Assembly (NCBI GenBank): GCA_023512835.1
Contig: CM042088.1
Span: 46,645,199-46,709,198 of the forward strand
Direction: 5' to 3'
Length of the DNA: 64,000 nucleotides
Source: Taxillus chinensis
Taxonomy: Eukaryota; Streptophyta; Magnoliopsida; Santalales; Loranthaceae
The notes beneath the pieces were generated by a model. It saw only the letters and a list, made by a program, of their open reading frames with translations, was not told where the DNA came from and searched no databases. Numbering within the stretch: the first letter of the stretch is position 1; the number at the start of each line of letters is the position of its first letter. Made by a program: the position numbers and the translations under genes. Of this stretch, positions 49,818-64,000 are shown one piece after another.

Positions 49818-51248
49818 TCCTGATGTATTAGTAAAACGTTAGGATATATATTGATAACAACTCCTAAAATAATTCTAAAGCCTGTTATAAAAACTAAAAA
49901 TAATCGCATTTTAAGCAAATGAAAATTCTAAATACAAACTCGTGTGAGCTCCGATCTTGAACGCTGGTTTGCTTTTCTAAAAACAATAATCAATTGTCAC
50001 TATACAGTACGTAATAATAACTCTTAAATAAATATTTTTCTGAATTATTTTTAGACAAAAACACAATAAAAATCATTTGGAAAACAGCAATATTTAAATT
50101 AAAATTTTGAAATAAAATAGCTTTATTCAAACAATAATTTGAATAAAGTATTTATTTTTCTAAAATAATTTTCAGTTGTTTTTATTTTAAAATTTAAACT
50201 CTGTGACAGAATACCCAAAGTATTAGTATTATTTTAAAAATTATTCTTTATTATATTTTATTACTTGGGCTCATAAATTTTATTTTAAATTTTAAAATCT
50301 TTAAATCTCATTTTCTTTCATAACTTATTTTCAAAATTCAAAATTTAAACTTAATTTCGATAAAATTCAAATTATGATATTAAAAAAACAAATATCAAAC
50401 TGCCCTTAAGGTTTGCTTTCCTCTATATAGTCGTGCTTTTACGTTTTTGTCCTTCATTTTATTTATGTTGATAAAATAAAAAATATATTAATTTAATGAT
50501 ACTGCGGGTGTTGTCTTTTTAAAGAGTGAATCGAGTGATACACATATTAGCTCAAGGTTTGCTTGTTGAGAATCCACAATAAAACAAAGTCCTGATCCTT
50601 TCATTTTGTTCTCTGATTTTGATTCAATGCTATATGACAATTGTGCCCATTCGAGGCTTTACGGCATGATGGGTATTTATAAAGCTCCCAATACGAATTG
50701 ACAATGGAACTTTATTCTATTTACATACCAGTGTCATTTCGCAAACCCTTTACACTAATTATAGATTAAGTTACTTACATTATGATAATAATAGGTACTA
50801 TAATCTTATTAATTTTTATTCTAAATTAAAATTATATTTAATTTAATTAATAAATTTATTGTATATGTCCCATACATATTAATTTCTTTATCTTATGAGA
50901 ATGTTCGGTTATAAAATAAAATAACAAATACAATATAATAAACATTTAAATAAAATATATTTTAATTAATTAAGATATACCCTATACATTATATATCACT
51001 ATCCTAATGTTTTTAATTTTCATTATTTTTAATCGCAGATCGGCCCTTTGCTCGCACATGCGAGATCGCCTGAGCCGTGGCAGCGGTTTCCGTGGTCGTA
51101 TACATGGTTGGCGGGGACCAAAGAGGTCGCCCAAGTGGATTTTAAACACTCCTTCCCTTCATCTTCTTCTCTCGTCTGCATTCACTCACTCCCAACACTT
51201 GCACGAAACAGTCGTCGGTGCCTGAAACCCTAGCTCTCTTCAGTTCAC
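49818..51248. other. AT-rich intergenic region and BSD gene leader
   Basis: AT-rich to about 51030, then the composition shifts to the BSD gene promoter and leader. I see no gene or clear element ends. Confidence 0.55.
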
Positions 51249-52739
51249 ATGGAGTTCTTCAAATCCGTCTTCTCGGACGACCCAGATCAGAAAAACCGGA
51301 ACGATACATCGTCCGATCAGCCTCAGTCCCAGACCAATTCGATCCCTAACACTAGCCCGTCATATCCTGGAGCCGATGTCTGGAGCTTCGGAAGCCTACT
51401 GAAAACCTTATCGACCAGATCCGAGACGGTCCTGGAGACCTACCGGCGAGATCTGAAGGAGTTCGGATCGGGGTTGAAGCAGGAGACGGAGGCGATCCGG
51501 GAGGCCGCCGGGCGCGCCGTGAAGGACCTCCCGGCGTCGATGGAGGTTGCTCAAGGCTCACTGGAGACTGTGTTCAAATCCACCGCCGAAATTGTCTCCC
51601 ACGGTAAGGACGCAATCCTCACCTCCGTCGTAGAATCATCCGATTCTTCAAAACAACCGCAACAACAACAACGACGACGACGCAATAATAATAATGATAA
51701 TAGTTATAGTGGTGGTAATGAGACTTCGATTTCGAAGCAACCAAGTGGGTTCAGTGCCCGGGTTCGGGCAGTTCAGGTTGATTCGAGAACTTATTGCGAG
51801 GAGCCTGAAGATTTGGAGGACTATGGGAAATGGAAATCAGGGTTTGTGTTGGGGGAGAGGGGTGAGGAAATTCAGAAATTGATTGAAGATAATGGGGCTA
51901 TAGAGAGTGTATATAGAAGGGTTGTTCCTAATGAAGTGGAACATCAAATGTTCTGGAGTAGGTACTTTTATAAGATCCATAGGCTTAAGCAAGCTGAGGA
52001 GACTAGGGCTAATCTTGTGAAGAGGGCAATTTCAATAGAAGACGAGGAAGGCTTAAGTTGGGATGATGAGGAGGAGGTGGTGGAGACTAATGTCTCATCG
52101 GGTTCAAGACCATTGACTGACAGTGAAAACGTCGTTGACCCAGAGTCTAAGAAAAATGTGGGGGATAAAGTGGGTTCATTGGAAAGTGAAGCTTCTATGC
52201 AAGCGGAAGAGGAGGAAGGTGATTCAGTAGTGAATAGAAAGTCGAAGAATCAAGAGTCTCAATCTCTTCGAGCTGTTGGGTTGTTGGCTGAGGAACCCAA
52301 CAGTGAGAGTGCTGATGTGGAAGCCCATAAGCAAGAAGATGGGGCAAAGGAGAGCAGTGTGGCTGGCACTGTCGCCCAACCAATGAGTTACACAGTTTCG
52401 GAAGAGGAAAACTGTTCAGGAGGAACTGCTAGAATGAAGAATGTAGAATCTGTACTGGTGTCCAACTCTAATGAGAAGATGGGTTTAAAAGGGAGCGCTG
52501 ATATGGGTGAGTCATCTAAAGACATCAACGTCTCTGTTGTATCAAAACAGCAATCGCTGCCTGTTGAAGAGGACCTTGGGTGGGATGAGGTTGAGGATCT
52601 TGCTAACAATGATGAAAAGAAAAAGACGCCCAGAGGGAGCCCAAACAAAACAGATGTGTGGAGGCGGTTAAGTGTTGCTAAAGGAGAGGAGGATCTAAGC
52701 TGGGATATTGAAGACGATGGCGATGCTAGTAAAGCTTGA
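51249..52739 (+). CDS. BSD-domain protein
   Basis: Single-exon frame of 496 residues. The N-terminal ~130 residues form an amphipathic region (SLLKTLSTRSETVLETYRRD, then SMEVAQGSLETVFKSTAEIV) typical of plant BSD proteins. A low-complexity QQQQRRRRNNNN tract lies near 138-150. The BSD domain covers about 190-246, ending with the expected aromatic pair in HQMFWSRYFYKIHRL (Phe235, Trp236). The second half is acidic and Ser-rich, with three short motifs LSWD (269-272), LGWD (443-446) and LSWD (483-486) next to Asp/Glu runs. BSD domains occur in TFIIH p62 and synapse-associated proteins; the plant stand-alone proteins have no settled function. Confidence 0.88.
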   Translation: MEFFKSVFSDDPDQKNRNDTSSDQPQSQTNSIPNTSPSYPGADVWSFGSLLKTLSTRSETVLETYRRDLKEFGSGLKQETEAIREAAGRAVKDLPASMEVAQGSLETVFKSTAEIVSHGKDAILTSVVESSDSSKQPQQQQRRRRNNNNDNSYSGGNETSISKQPSGFSARVRAVQVDSRTYCEEPEDLEDYGKWKSGFVLGERGEEIQKLIEDNGAIESVYRRVVPNEVEHQMFWSRYFYKIHRLKQAEETRANLVKRAISIEDEEGLSWDDEEEVVETNVSSGSRPLTDSENVVDPESKKNVGDKVGSLESEASMQAEEEEGDSVVNRKSKNQESQSLRAVGLLAEEPNSESADVEAHKQEDGAKESSVAGTVAQPMSYTVSEEENCSGGTARMKNVESVLVSNSNEKMGLKGSADMGESSKDINVSVVSKQQSLPVEEDLGWDEVEDLANNDEKKKTPRGSPNKTDVWRRLSVAKGEEDLSWDIEDDGDASKA

Positions 52740-54093
52740 CTCAGCTCAAACTCAAGGGTCATGACGGGTGAGTCTTCGACAGGCCTTTTGCAATTACTTG
52801 TGAGGAGAGGAAAGCCCGTGTCCATATTGGCCCTTGTTGTCCAATCACTTTTTGGATCCTGCCACTCGTGAGAGCTTGGTAGACCAAGTTAGTTTTCTCT
52901 TTGTCTATACCATAGAGAGTTGTTCCTTAAAACCATAGAGCTGTGTTGACGCTTAAATCCACATCATAGGTTATTGAGAATTGTGTTTTAAGCTTCTGTG
53001 TTTATGCCTGTCTGTATAATGCAAGGGAAAATGATTACTTTACTGCATTGATGTCTTCTTATGAGCAGGTAAAGCATTTAAATTCGTGATATATCTTTAC
53101 TCTTTATTTTTTTTGTTTCTTTCTTTTGTTTTTATTACCATGTTCCTGTATAGGAGAAAGAATGAGCCAAACAATTCTGACTCGATATACTATTATACAT
53201 AAAAGGAGCTAAGATAATAATTGTACTTTCTCTCTTTAAAAAAAACTAAAAACTAAATAAAAGCAACTTGGATTTAGAGGTACGCCTGGTATTTTTAATT
53301 TTCCATTTTGCACTCACCCGATCCGCTTGCCATCTTATTGATTATTTTAAATTGAGAGAATGAAAGAAAATTGACATGAAAATTAGAGAGAATGAAATCA
53401 AAATGAAATCGACTGGAAAATAAGAATGAAATAAGTAACTATCATCAGGTGCAAATGATCTGTTTTTCTTTTACATGCAAATGAACTATTTTCCGCTTGC
53501 TTGGTTTATCGGTTAATGTTTGTAATTGTTTGCTGCCAATGGCATGGTAAGACTTTTCCCTTGCTTCTCCTTGAGAATTGTGGAGCTTGATGAAAGGTAA
53601 TATACAGAATGTTGAATCTTGTACTTGTTTCCCTCGTGACATAATTGACTTCATTGCCATATAAATAGGGACTTCTCCGTTGACTATATTGCAATTTTTT
53701 AAATATCCTGGCCAAGAAATTTGGCTTTGTTTTGGGAGCTTGAATCGGCTTATAGTTGACAAGGTTATCTATTAGTTGATACTTGATAAAGTTGTATTCA
53801 ACTGGTTGCTTGGTTCATTGGTGATTACCTATGCTGGATTCAGTGCGCGATCTCACTTCTATCATAAGTCTTTTATTAGGAGAGTATCTTTTAGCAGGAG
53901 AATTTTTCATAGTATACATTTGTCGGTGAAGTAGGCTTGCAAGAGTGATTTTTCTACTACCTACAATTTATGCAGATACATCTTGTAAGACAAAGATTAT
54001 CCAATAAATATTATATATAAAAAAATATTATCCTATAACCTTTATGGCATATTCCTTAACCTATTTTTGTTGTAGTCAATAAAAATTAGGGAA

Positions 54094-54209
54094 AACTCAC
54101 GTTAATTTTTCATTCATTCCACCCATTCCTGACATGTTTTGATAATTAACTAGGTAATTGGACTACTGATTCATTCCACCCATTCCTATAAGGAGAACTC
54201 ACGTTAATT
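54094..54209. repeat. Direct repeats in A-B-B-A order
   Basis: aactcacgttaatt occurs at 54094-54107 and 54196-54209; ttcattccacccattcct occurs at 54113-54130 and 54170-54187. All copies are exact and in direct orientation. Confidence 0.85.
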
Positions 54210-55216
54210 GAGGAAAACACAGTTTCTGCAACTATTTTCCACATTGCAATCCAAAAGACATGTTTGCAAAGTTTTAAACAACTTCATTGACATAATCCTC
54301 TGTAGCAGCTTATGTATGAGCACCGTACAGCAAAAAAATCACACCAGGCTTTGTAAAACACAGCATACATGGTATCTAAATAGTGAATAGACCCAAAAAG
54401 CAAAACAATCAGTGCAAAGCAGGGTGTAAAGGTAAACAGAACCACCATTATTTGCTTGGAACTTATATCCAATCCATTATTCTTCATTCTGGTGCTCTTC
54501 CCCTCCCCGGAGTCGGGCATCCTCAGTCCTATATGTGATCTCAACCTCTGTGTCCCTCCTATGGCTACATTTGATGCAGTCCTCATCCTCATCTTTGCGT
54601 GGTTTATAAACTCGGAGAACCTTGTATTTATATGATCTGTCCCCAAAGAAATATCAACATGACACTACGTTAGATTTGCAGTTCTTTTCCGAATTTAGAC
54701 CAGCATTTGAAAAATTAAGCTTTGCGCAGTTGATCTAGTATGTTTTATAACATTGTAACACCTTGGCTTGGTCCTACCTAGTAATATAATTAAACTTAAC
54801 TATCATGACTTGAATTGATTTTGAGAGAGGCTTTTATTTATTTTATAAGCATCATCAAAATTCATTTGATAAACTAAAAAAAGTTAATTTTTTTATTGTA
54901 AAAAAATAAACATTTTAACGATTGTTTTACTATGCGTCAACTTTTAAAAATTTAAAATTTTAATATTAATTCTAGTCATAATGATATGAAAAGAAATGCA
55001 TAGTTAAAATTTAAAAATTAAGAATTTTTTAAATCTTTCTCAACAATCACAAGATTCACAACAATTCTGTTTTTGATTTACCAAATACTCATTATAGCCT
55101 TTAAATTTTAAAATACTTTTAAAAATATAATTTACTAAACACTTAACTGCTTATTTTACGAGTAGTTGTTATTGTATTCTGTTTATATTTATAATTAGAA
55201 TAATAGAGAAATTATT

Positions 55217-56153
55217 ATGACATGTTTGGTATGGTTTTGATTTTTCTATACTATTTTCTTAATATGTTAGAGTTCGTGTTGAAATGTAAATTAAAAACAT
55301 TTTATGTTTGATAGTATATATAATATATTTAAAATATAAATGTATTTTTTAAAAATTGAATTCCAAAAAACTAAACAAATTATAATTAATAAAAAAAATT
55401 AAATCTCTCAACATAATTGAGTTTATATTTAAAAATAGAAAACAAATTGAAATAATTTTTTTAAACAACTAGGGAATTTATTATTTTTAAAAACTATTTC
55501 CAAATTATAATAATATTAAATTAAGGTGGGCTCACAAATTTAAAATTTGATACTCCCGATTTGGGCCTATCAATCACGGTTTTATAATCTGTTTGGTATG
55601 AGTTTTTGTTTCTATATTTTATTGGAGTTCATATTCAGCTGTAAGTTATAAATAATTTCTATTTGATAGTAGAAATGATGTATTTTTTAAAAAATGTGTA
55701 TATTTGGTACACTCGAATCAAGTGTGTTGAATTTGAAAACGATGGGCCCAATATGGATCCATGATAATTTAAACTTAACATAAGATGATAATTGTTTAAA
55801 AAGTATTTTATATTTTTAAATCTAAACTCAAATTCATCGAGTGATTCAAATATTTTTTCTACTTTTCCTCTGTTTTATAACTTGTGTCTATCATTTTTTA
55901 TATGATCCAATTTTAAAAAATACATACTCATTTTAAATTATATTATTTTCATATAATGTTTTCAAATTACAATTTAACACGAATTCTAATAAAATTCATA
56001 AAGCATGATATAAAAGGCAAAACCTCGTACCAAACAAATCCCATGTGGCTAGCTTGTTTTAAAAACTTATTTTTAAAATTAAATAATCTTAAATTCATTG
56101 AAACATATAGTTTTTAAAAGTAATTATCAAAGATGTAAATACCAAACATAGTC
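55217..56153. mobile_element. Two nested MITE-like elements
   Basis: Outer ends: left gacatgtttggtat, right reverse-complementing to gactatgtttggtat. Inner ends: aatctgtttggtatgag near 55587 and reverse complement ggatttgtttggtacgag near 56041. Both pairs are Tourist-like, so one element appears inserted in a relative. Target duplications are not clear. Confidence 0.5.
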
Positions 56154-57367
56154 ATAATGTTTGATTTTGTTTTCCATTTCATACTCCGCTTTTTATTTCA
56201 CAGGAATATCTTTTCCCATCATCTCCCTTTTTATTAATTTTCTCAAAATTGTTTCTCAGATTACTTAAAGAATTTTTAAAAATTAGAGAAATTCTTGAAT
56301 AGTGAACACTGATGCATTTTTGAGACCAAGTAGCTTTTCAGTTTTCATGTTCAACATGCTGGAGTAAATATTACACATTGTATAGTTTTTATCTTTTGAA
56401 AGCGGTATCATGACTTAACTTTGAGATTGGATTCTTATTTTTATTTTTTCTAAACTTCGTAGTTAAAAAATATTTTTCTCCTTAAATAGCTCATAGTAAT
56501 TAACATTGTTATATAATTAATAAATAATATACAAACAAATAGGTTAAATGGATAATCCATACAGAAGTATTTTTGTTGTTGAAGGAGTTTGTTTTCTCTT
56601 TCAATTACTTCAATTCGATAAGTTTTGATCGAGAAATAGAATTTTAATTCAAAAAATAAAAATTCGGTTTAAAACTTGAACCGAAGTTCTTTTTATGATG
56701 TCATTATGAAATTATTTTAATCCCAATTTATATATACAATGTCATATTGAACCAAAGTAATTAAATGTCCACATTTGCTTCCACATCAAGACTCAATGAG
56801 CAAGCTAAATGACATGTTGGGGATGCATGGGTGGGTGGATGATTGTGTGTGGTGAAAGAAGAAAATGCAGGTGATATGAAAAAGGTGAGTGGTAAGTGTA
56901 TTAATTTTAATTATTATTTCTATTTATTTTATTTTAATATTAAATAATTATTTTGAAATATGTATTATAAGGTTCATAAGTGTGATTATAGATTTGATGG
57001 GTATAAATATCCTCTGCTTAACCTAATGAATCAGTTAGATTCGCATATGGTAATGTGATGCAATATAATACGCGAGATATATTATTTTACATTACTAATT
57101 TTACATTACATTATTATAGATAAACGTGCGAATTCAACTAACTTAAAAAAAATATTTATACATATATGTAATCAATAAATAAATAAACGCATTACTTAAA
57201 TCGCAAACAATTCCAAATTGGAAAATGGTCGGAGGGACATTTTTGTCACTAAAGTGAATTCGACAATTTGATCCCAACGCCAAAACCCTACCGTGCAGAA
57301 GAAGGGCCCAAAACCCCCACGCAGTCATTCTGGGTGCAGTCATCTCTCTCCTTCCCCTTCTCCTTCC

Positions 57368-60925
<3,558 letters not shown>

Positions 60926-61297
60926 GTAATATCACAAATTACATTTGTGGGACTTTATGAATTTTAGTAAAAGAAATTTCATTAACTAGAAATCTTGATA
61001 AATATATTGAAAGGAAATGATATATTAATATGGTGAAATATGTGTCAATATGTAATAGGCAAGAAGAATTATGTGATGTAGAACAATATATTATATGGCA
61101 TAACTAAACTCTTAATAGTCTTAGAGGGCTTTGATCATTATTCTTAAATGTGTTTGTGTCAACTATTCAAACCAATGTTCGAAAATATGGCCGTGGAGGA
61201 TACCTGTAGTGGAACGGGCATCCCAAGGCACTACTTTGCTTTGTCGACACCTGCCTTGTTCGGGTGAGGTGGGCTATAACGGCTTGTTCCGTTTCCT

Positions 61298-61490
61298 AAT
61301 TCGGAATACATGTTGAGGCTGCTGCATCTTTGTCCCCAAAAAATATAAATTGTTTTTTTTAAAAATAGGGTTTAGTCACCTCTATCCCAAAAATCTAATT
61401 CGAATACATGATGAGGCTGCTGTGTCTGTCCCAAAAAAATATAAAATGTTTTTTAAAAAATAGGGTTTAGTCACCTCTATCCCAAAATGA
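61298..61490. repeat. 98 bp tandem duplication in EF-Tu intron 7
   Basis: The unit beginning taattcggaatacatg at 61298 recurs as taattcgaatacatg at 61396. Both contain gaggctgctg and a T-rich stretch, and both end tagtcacctctatccca, with small indels. Confidence 0.85.
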
Positions 61491-62048
61491 TCGCCGAAGC
61501 TTCCTCTCTCTTTGTCTCTTTCTCTCTTGTCGAAGCCTCCTCTCTCAGTGTTAATCAACCTCCCTTGTCGTTGATCGTCGAACTCGCCACCTCCATTGCC
61601 ATTGTCGACAACTTTCTTGTTGTTGATTGTCGAAGCCTCCTTGTTGATTGTCGTTGAAGCAGCAACAACATTGACATCGTCTGTCGTTTCTCCTCTCAAC
61701 TTCTCCGGTCATGACTGCTTGGATCAAACCATATTGTCATCACTCTGAAACTCTTGTGTCGTCCCTTCGCTGGCTGCGATATCTCTTTTGTGCAAGATTG
61801 CAGTGCATTGACTTAAGTTGATGGGCTATTTGTGTTTTTTTGTCCATGCTTATTTGTGCTTATTTTTTTGTCAATATTGAGTTTAGTGTGTGTGACTGAG
61901 TTAATCAATATTGGTTTGATAATTGGTTCAAATGTTCAATGGACTACTGTCAAATGTTAATACTTAATACTGTATTCATGTTGATGGCTGATGATGTGAT
62001 CAATTAAATGATATATATATATAATGTTAGTATCATACTAATATATGT

Positions 62049-64000
62049 AATAAAAAAAATCTATAGAATAGCTCGGATGAGAGAGAAAAAAACTAAAAAT
62101 TTAAATACCGTGAAATCTATTAAGGACCGCAATCATAAGATCTTAGTAAAAGATACTGATATTAAAAAACGCTAAAAGGAAGATTTTGATGAGCTCTTCA
62201 ATGGCCATTGTGTTCAAAATGTCAATGTGAATATACTGCTAGAAAAATTAAATCGTAACCCCTTACAAAGAACAAGGTTAGGTGAAGTTAAAAAAAGTCT
62301 TACATCGTGTGAAGACTATAAAGGCGGTAGGCTCAAATGCAAGATTTGGAAATATCTTGGTAAGTTTGGAATTAAGTGATTAACAAAATTATTTAATAAG
62401 AATTCACCGAATAATAAGATGTGTGATGAAAAGAAGAAGAGTATCTTAGTATTTTTGAATAAAAATAATTGTATCATACAGAATTGCTCAAATTCAAGAT
62501 GAATAAAATTAAGAAACCATAATACAAAATTATAGGAAAAGATTATTGAGCATCGTTTAAGAAACCATATTAAGATTGCCTTGAAGATCTATTATGAAAT
62601 CAATCCATACGTTAAGGAGACTTTAAAGGTTTAGAGCATTCATATTTGGCTCAACAAAAGTCTAATTTTAGCTAAAGGATATAAAAACAATCCACCGTAG
62701 GTTCTTTATTTGCTACAGTAAATTTAGCTAATTGTTAAATGACTGATCAAATTTAGCCGATCAACATCACTCACCAAATTATTTTTTATTAAGTTTTAAC
62801 CATTTTTTACTCATCTCCTTCCCCCCTTCTTCTCCCTCCTGAGACTATAATCTCCACCTCATTGATCTTCAACACCACCTTACTCGATCTCACATCCTCA
62901 GTCCCTCATTCTCGCCCATGCCCACACCCCTCAACCTTCCATCCATCGTCCCGCCAAAATGACCTCTCTGCTCACGTTAACTCAATAACCCATAGTCAAC
63001 AATCAAAACCCTCAACCTCGGCTGCCATCTACCTTAACCTTGAGATCTGACAGCCCATCCGTCGGATATCCTCCATTCAGCCAATCACACAGTCAATAAA
63101 TGAATTTTTGATGCCAAACTCCATATCAGCAGCAAATCTATCCATGGGGGAGGGGCAGTGGAAGCGCAACGGGATAGATAGATCTATGAAGGGGAAGGAG
63201 TGGCAAAGCACAACAGGAGAGAAAAATCTATGCATGAGAGAGGGACGGCAACACAGCGAAGAGAGCTATGCAAGGGTGGGGTGCAACGAGAGAGAGAAAG
63301 AGAGAGTGTGTGTGTGTGTGTGTGTGTGTTGCAGTGTAAAAATAATCTAGGGTTTGCAATTTGTGAGATTATAAAAAATTAACATTTTAATTAAAATTCT
63401 GAAATTTTATAGAGTTTACTATTTCATGGTGTAAATTAAACTAGCGATAATTTATAAAAGGTAATTATTTAGTTAAATTATAGTTAAACTTTATTAAAGT
63501 CATTGTAAGTGCTCTTAAGTGACAAAAAAGAATTTATACATGATATGGTGTATCTTGTTCGTTGATGATATTGATTTGTTGATGAAACAAAAAAAAAATT
63601 AACCAAAAACTAGACTTATGGAGGAAAACTTTGCAAACTTGAGAATTTAAATTAAGCATATCAAAAACTGAATATATAGAATGTAAGTTTAGGAAAAGAA
63701 TAAATAACGAGCAAAATGTTATTACATTTTCAGATACAAGCCACAAAATATTCTAAATACCCAAGGTATAATTTAACAAAACGGATAAACTGATGGTTAT
63801 GTTAAGCATAGGATTAAAACCGAGTGCTTAAGTGGATAAGTGTCATGAAAATTTTGTGTGACGGCAATATGTTATTGAGTGTAAAAGGAAAATTTTAACA
63901 GACGCCTATTAGAACTTTTTTGTTATATAGAACTAAGTTTTAAACTAACAAAAAACAACATATATAAAAGTTCAATGTCACTAAGATGTGAATATTAAGA
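62049..64000. repeat. Copy 2 of the duplicated ~1.95 kb composite segment
   Basis: Near-identical to 29272-31219 in the same orientation and continuing past the window. It carries the same dead LINE fragments and the same nested TIR element (62634-63514, flanked by TTA at 62631-62633 and 63515-63517). The GT run at 63306-63330 is longer than in copy 1. Its abrupt left boundary lies inside the LINE. Confidence 0.92.
62634..63514. mobile_element. Second copy of the nested TIR element
   Basis: Same ends and same TTA flanks as the copy at 29857-30735, at the identical position in the LINE fragment. It was therefore copied together with the LINE, not inserted separately. Confidence 0.65.

Larger units (their letters stand above)
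52740..57367. other. Long intergenic region rich in small repeats
   Basis: It holds the BSD 3' UTR (to about 53050) and a direct-repeat cluster at 54094-54209. A minus-strand frame of about 100 codons near 54284-54646 lacks a recognised domain. From 54740 to 57100 the DNA is AT-rich and includes two apparently nested MITE-like elements (55217-56153). The last ~100 bp is the EF-Tu leader. No gene is supported with confidence. Confidence 0.5.
60926..64000 (+). other. EF-Tu intron 7, open at the right edge
   Basis: The intron begins with gtaata after the exon ending FSIQ. It holds a patch of mixed sequence (61190-61290), a 98 bp tandem duplication (61298-61490), a TC-rich low-complexity stretch (61490-61700) and then the second copy of the LINE/TIR composite from 62049 to the edge. 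Confidence 0.7.

Noticed and set aside
49634..49831. 65-codon plus-strand frame
   Set aside because: It covers the tRNA-Gly on the opposite strand and has no protein similarity.
54208..54390. 60-codon plus-strand frame
   Set aside because: Too short, with no domain and no splice context; antisense to another weak frame.

Overview
This window is nuclear DNA of a flowering plant, almost certainly a eudicot. It has spliced genes with GT-AG introns, long AT-rich intergenic stretches full of small transposons, eukaryotic tRNA genes, and plant-only gene families (RKF3-type receptor kinase, ABP1, RPH1, plant PIEZO). I see no bacterial operons, CRISPR arrays or phage genes. Product names come from recognising protein motifs; no database was searched.

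Layout, left to right: an RKF3-type receptor kinase (1104-2999, +); an 18-exon ERD6-like sugar/H+ transporter (3952-7629, +); a tRNA-Ser(UGA) and an adjacent decayed copy (9962-10210, +); a four-exon endonuclease/exonuclease/phosphatase-fold gene (11703-14144, +); a 21-exon PIEZO mechanosensitive channel gene (18059-36361, -); an RPH1-type plastid membrane protein (40460-41859, +); an mTERF protein of the BSM/RUG2 type (43082-44653, -) divergent from auxin-binding protein 1 (46817-49089, +); a tRNA-Gly(CCC) (49747-49817, -); a BSD-domain protein (51249-52739, +); and the first seven coding exons of mitochondrial EF-Tu (57368 onward, +), which runs off the right edge.

The products share no single pathway: they cover signalling, transport, mechanosensing, organelle gene expression and ER auxin binding. 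From memory of Arabidopsis locus numbers, the left half matches the end of chromosome 2 (At2g48010 to At2g48070) and the right half matches At4g02930 to At4g02990. The window may therefore preserve an ancestral order that is split in Arabidopsis.

Mobile DNA is concentrated in introns and intergenic DNA. A decayed RTE-type LINE, with a TIR element nested in its reverse transcriptase, fills a 4.5 kb PIEZO intron. A nearly identical 1.95 kb piece of the same composite lies in the last visible EF-Tu intron. A GC-rich, Tourist-like element with a TTA target duplication sits 162 bp upstream of the RPH1 start codon.

Exon-phase arithmetic shows five single-base indels, four in PIEZO and one in the transporter, each at a short run of one base. 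Base-calling error and recent gene decay are both possible. I found no convincing new biological system. The best leads are the shared composite retroelement, the frameshift cluster, an ABP1 lacking a normally conserved cysteine, and a uORF overlapping the mTERF start.
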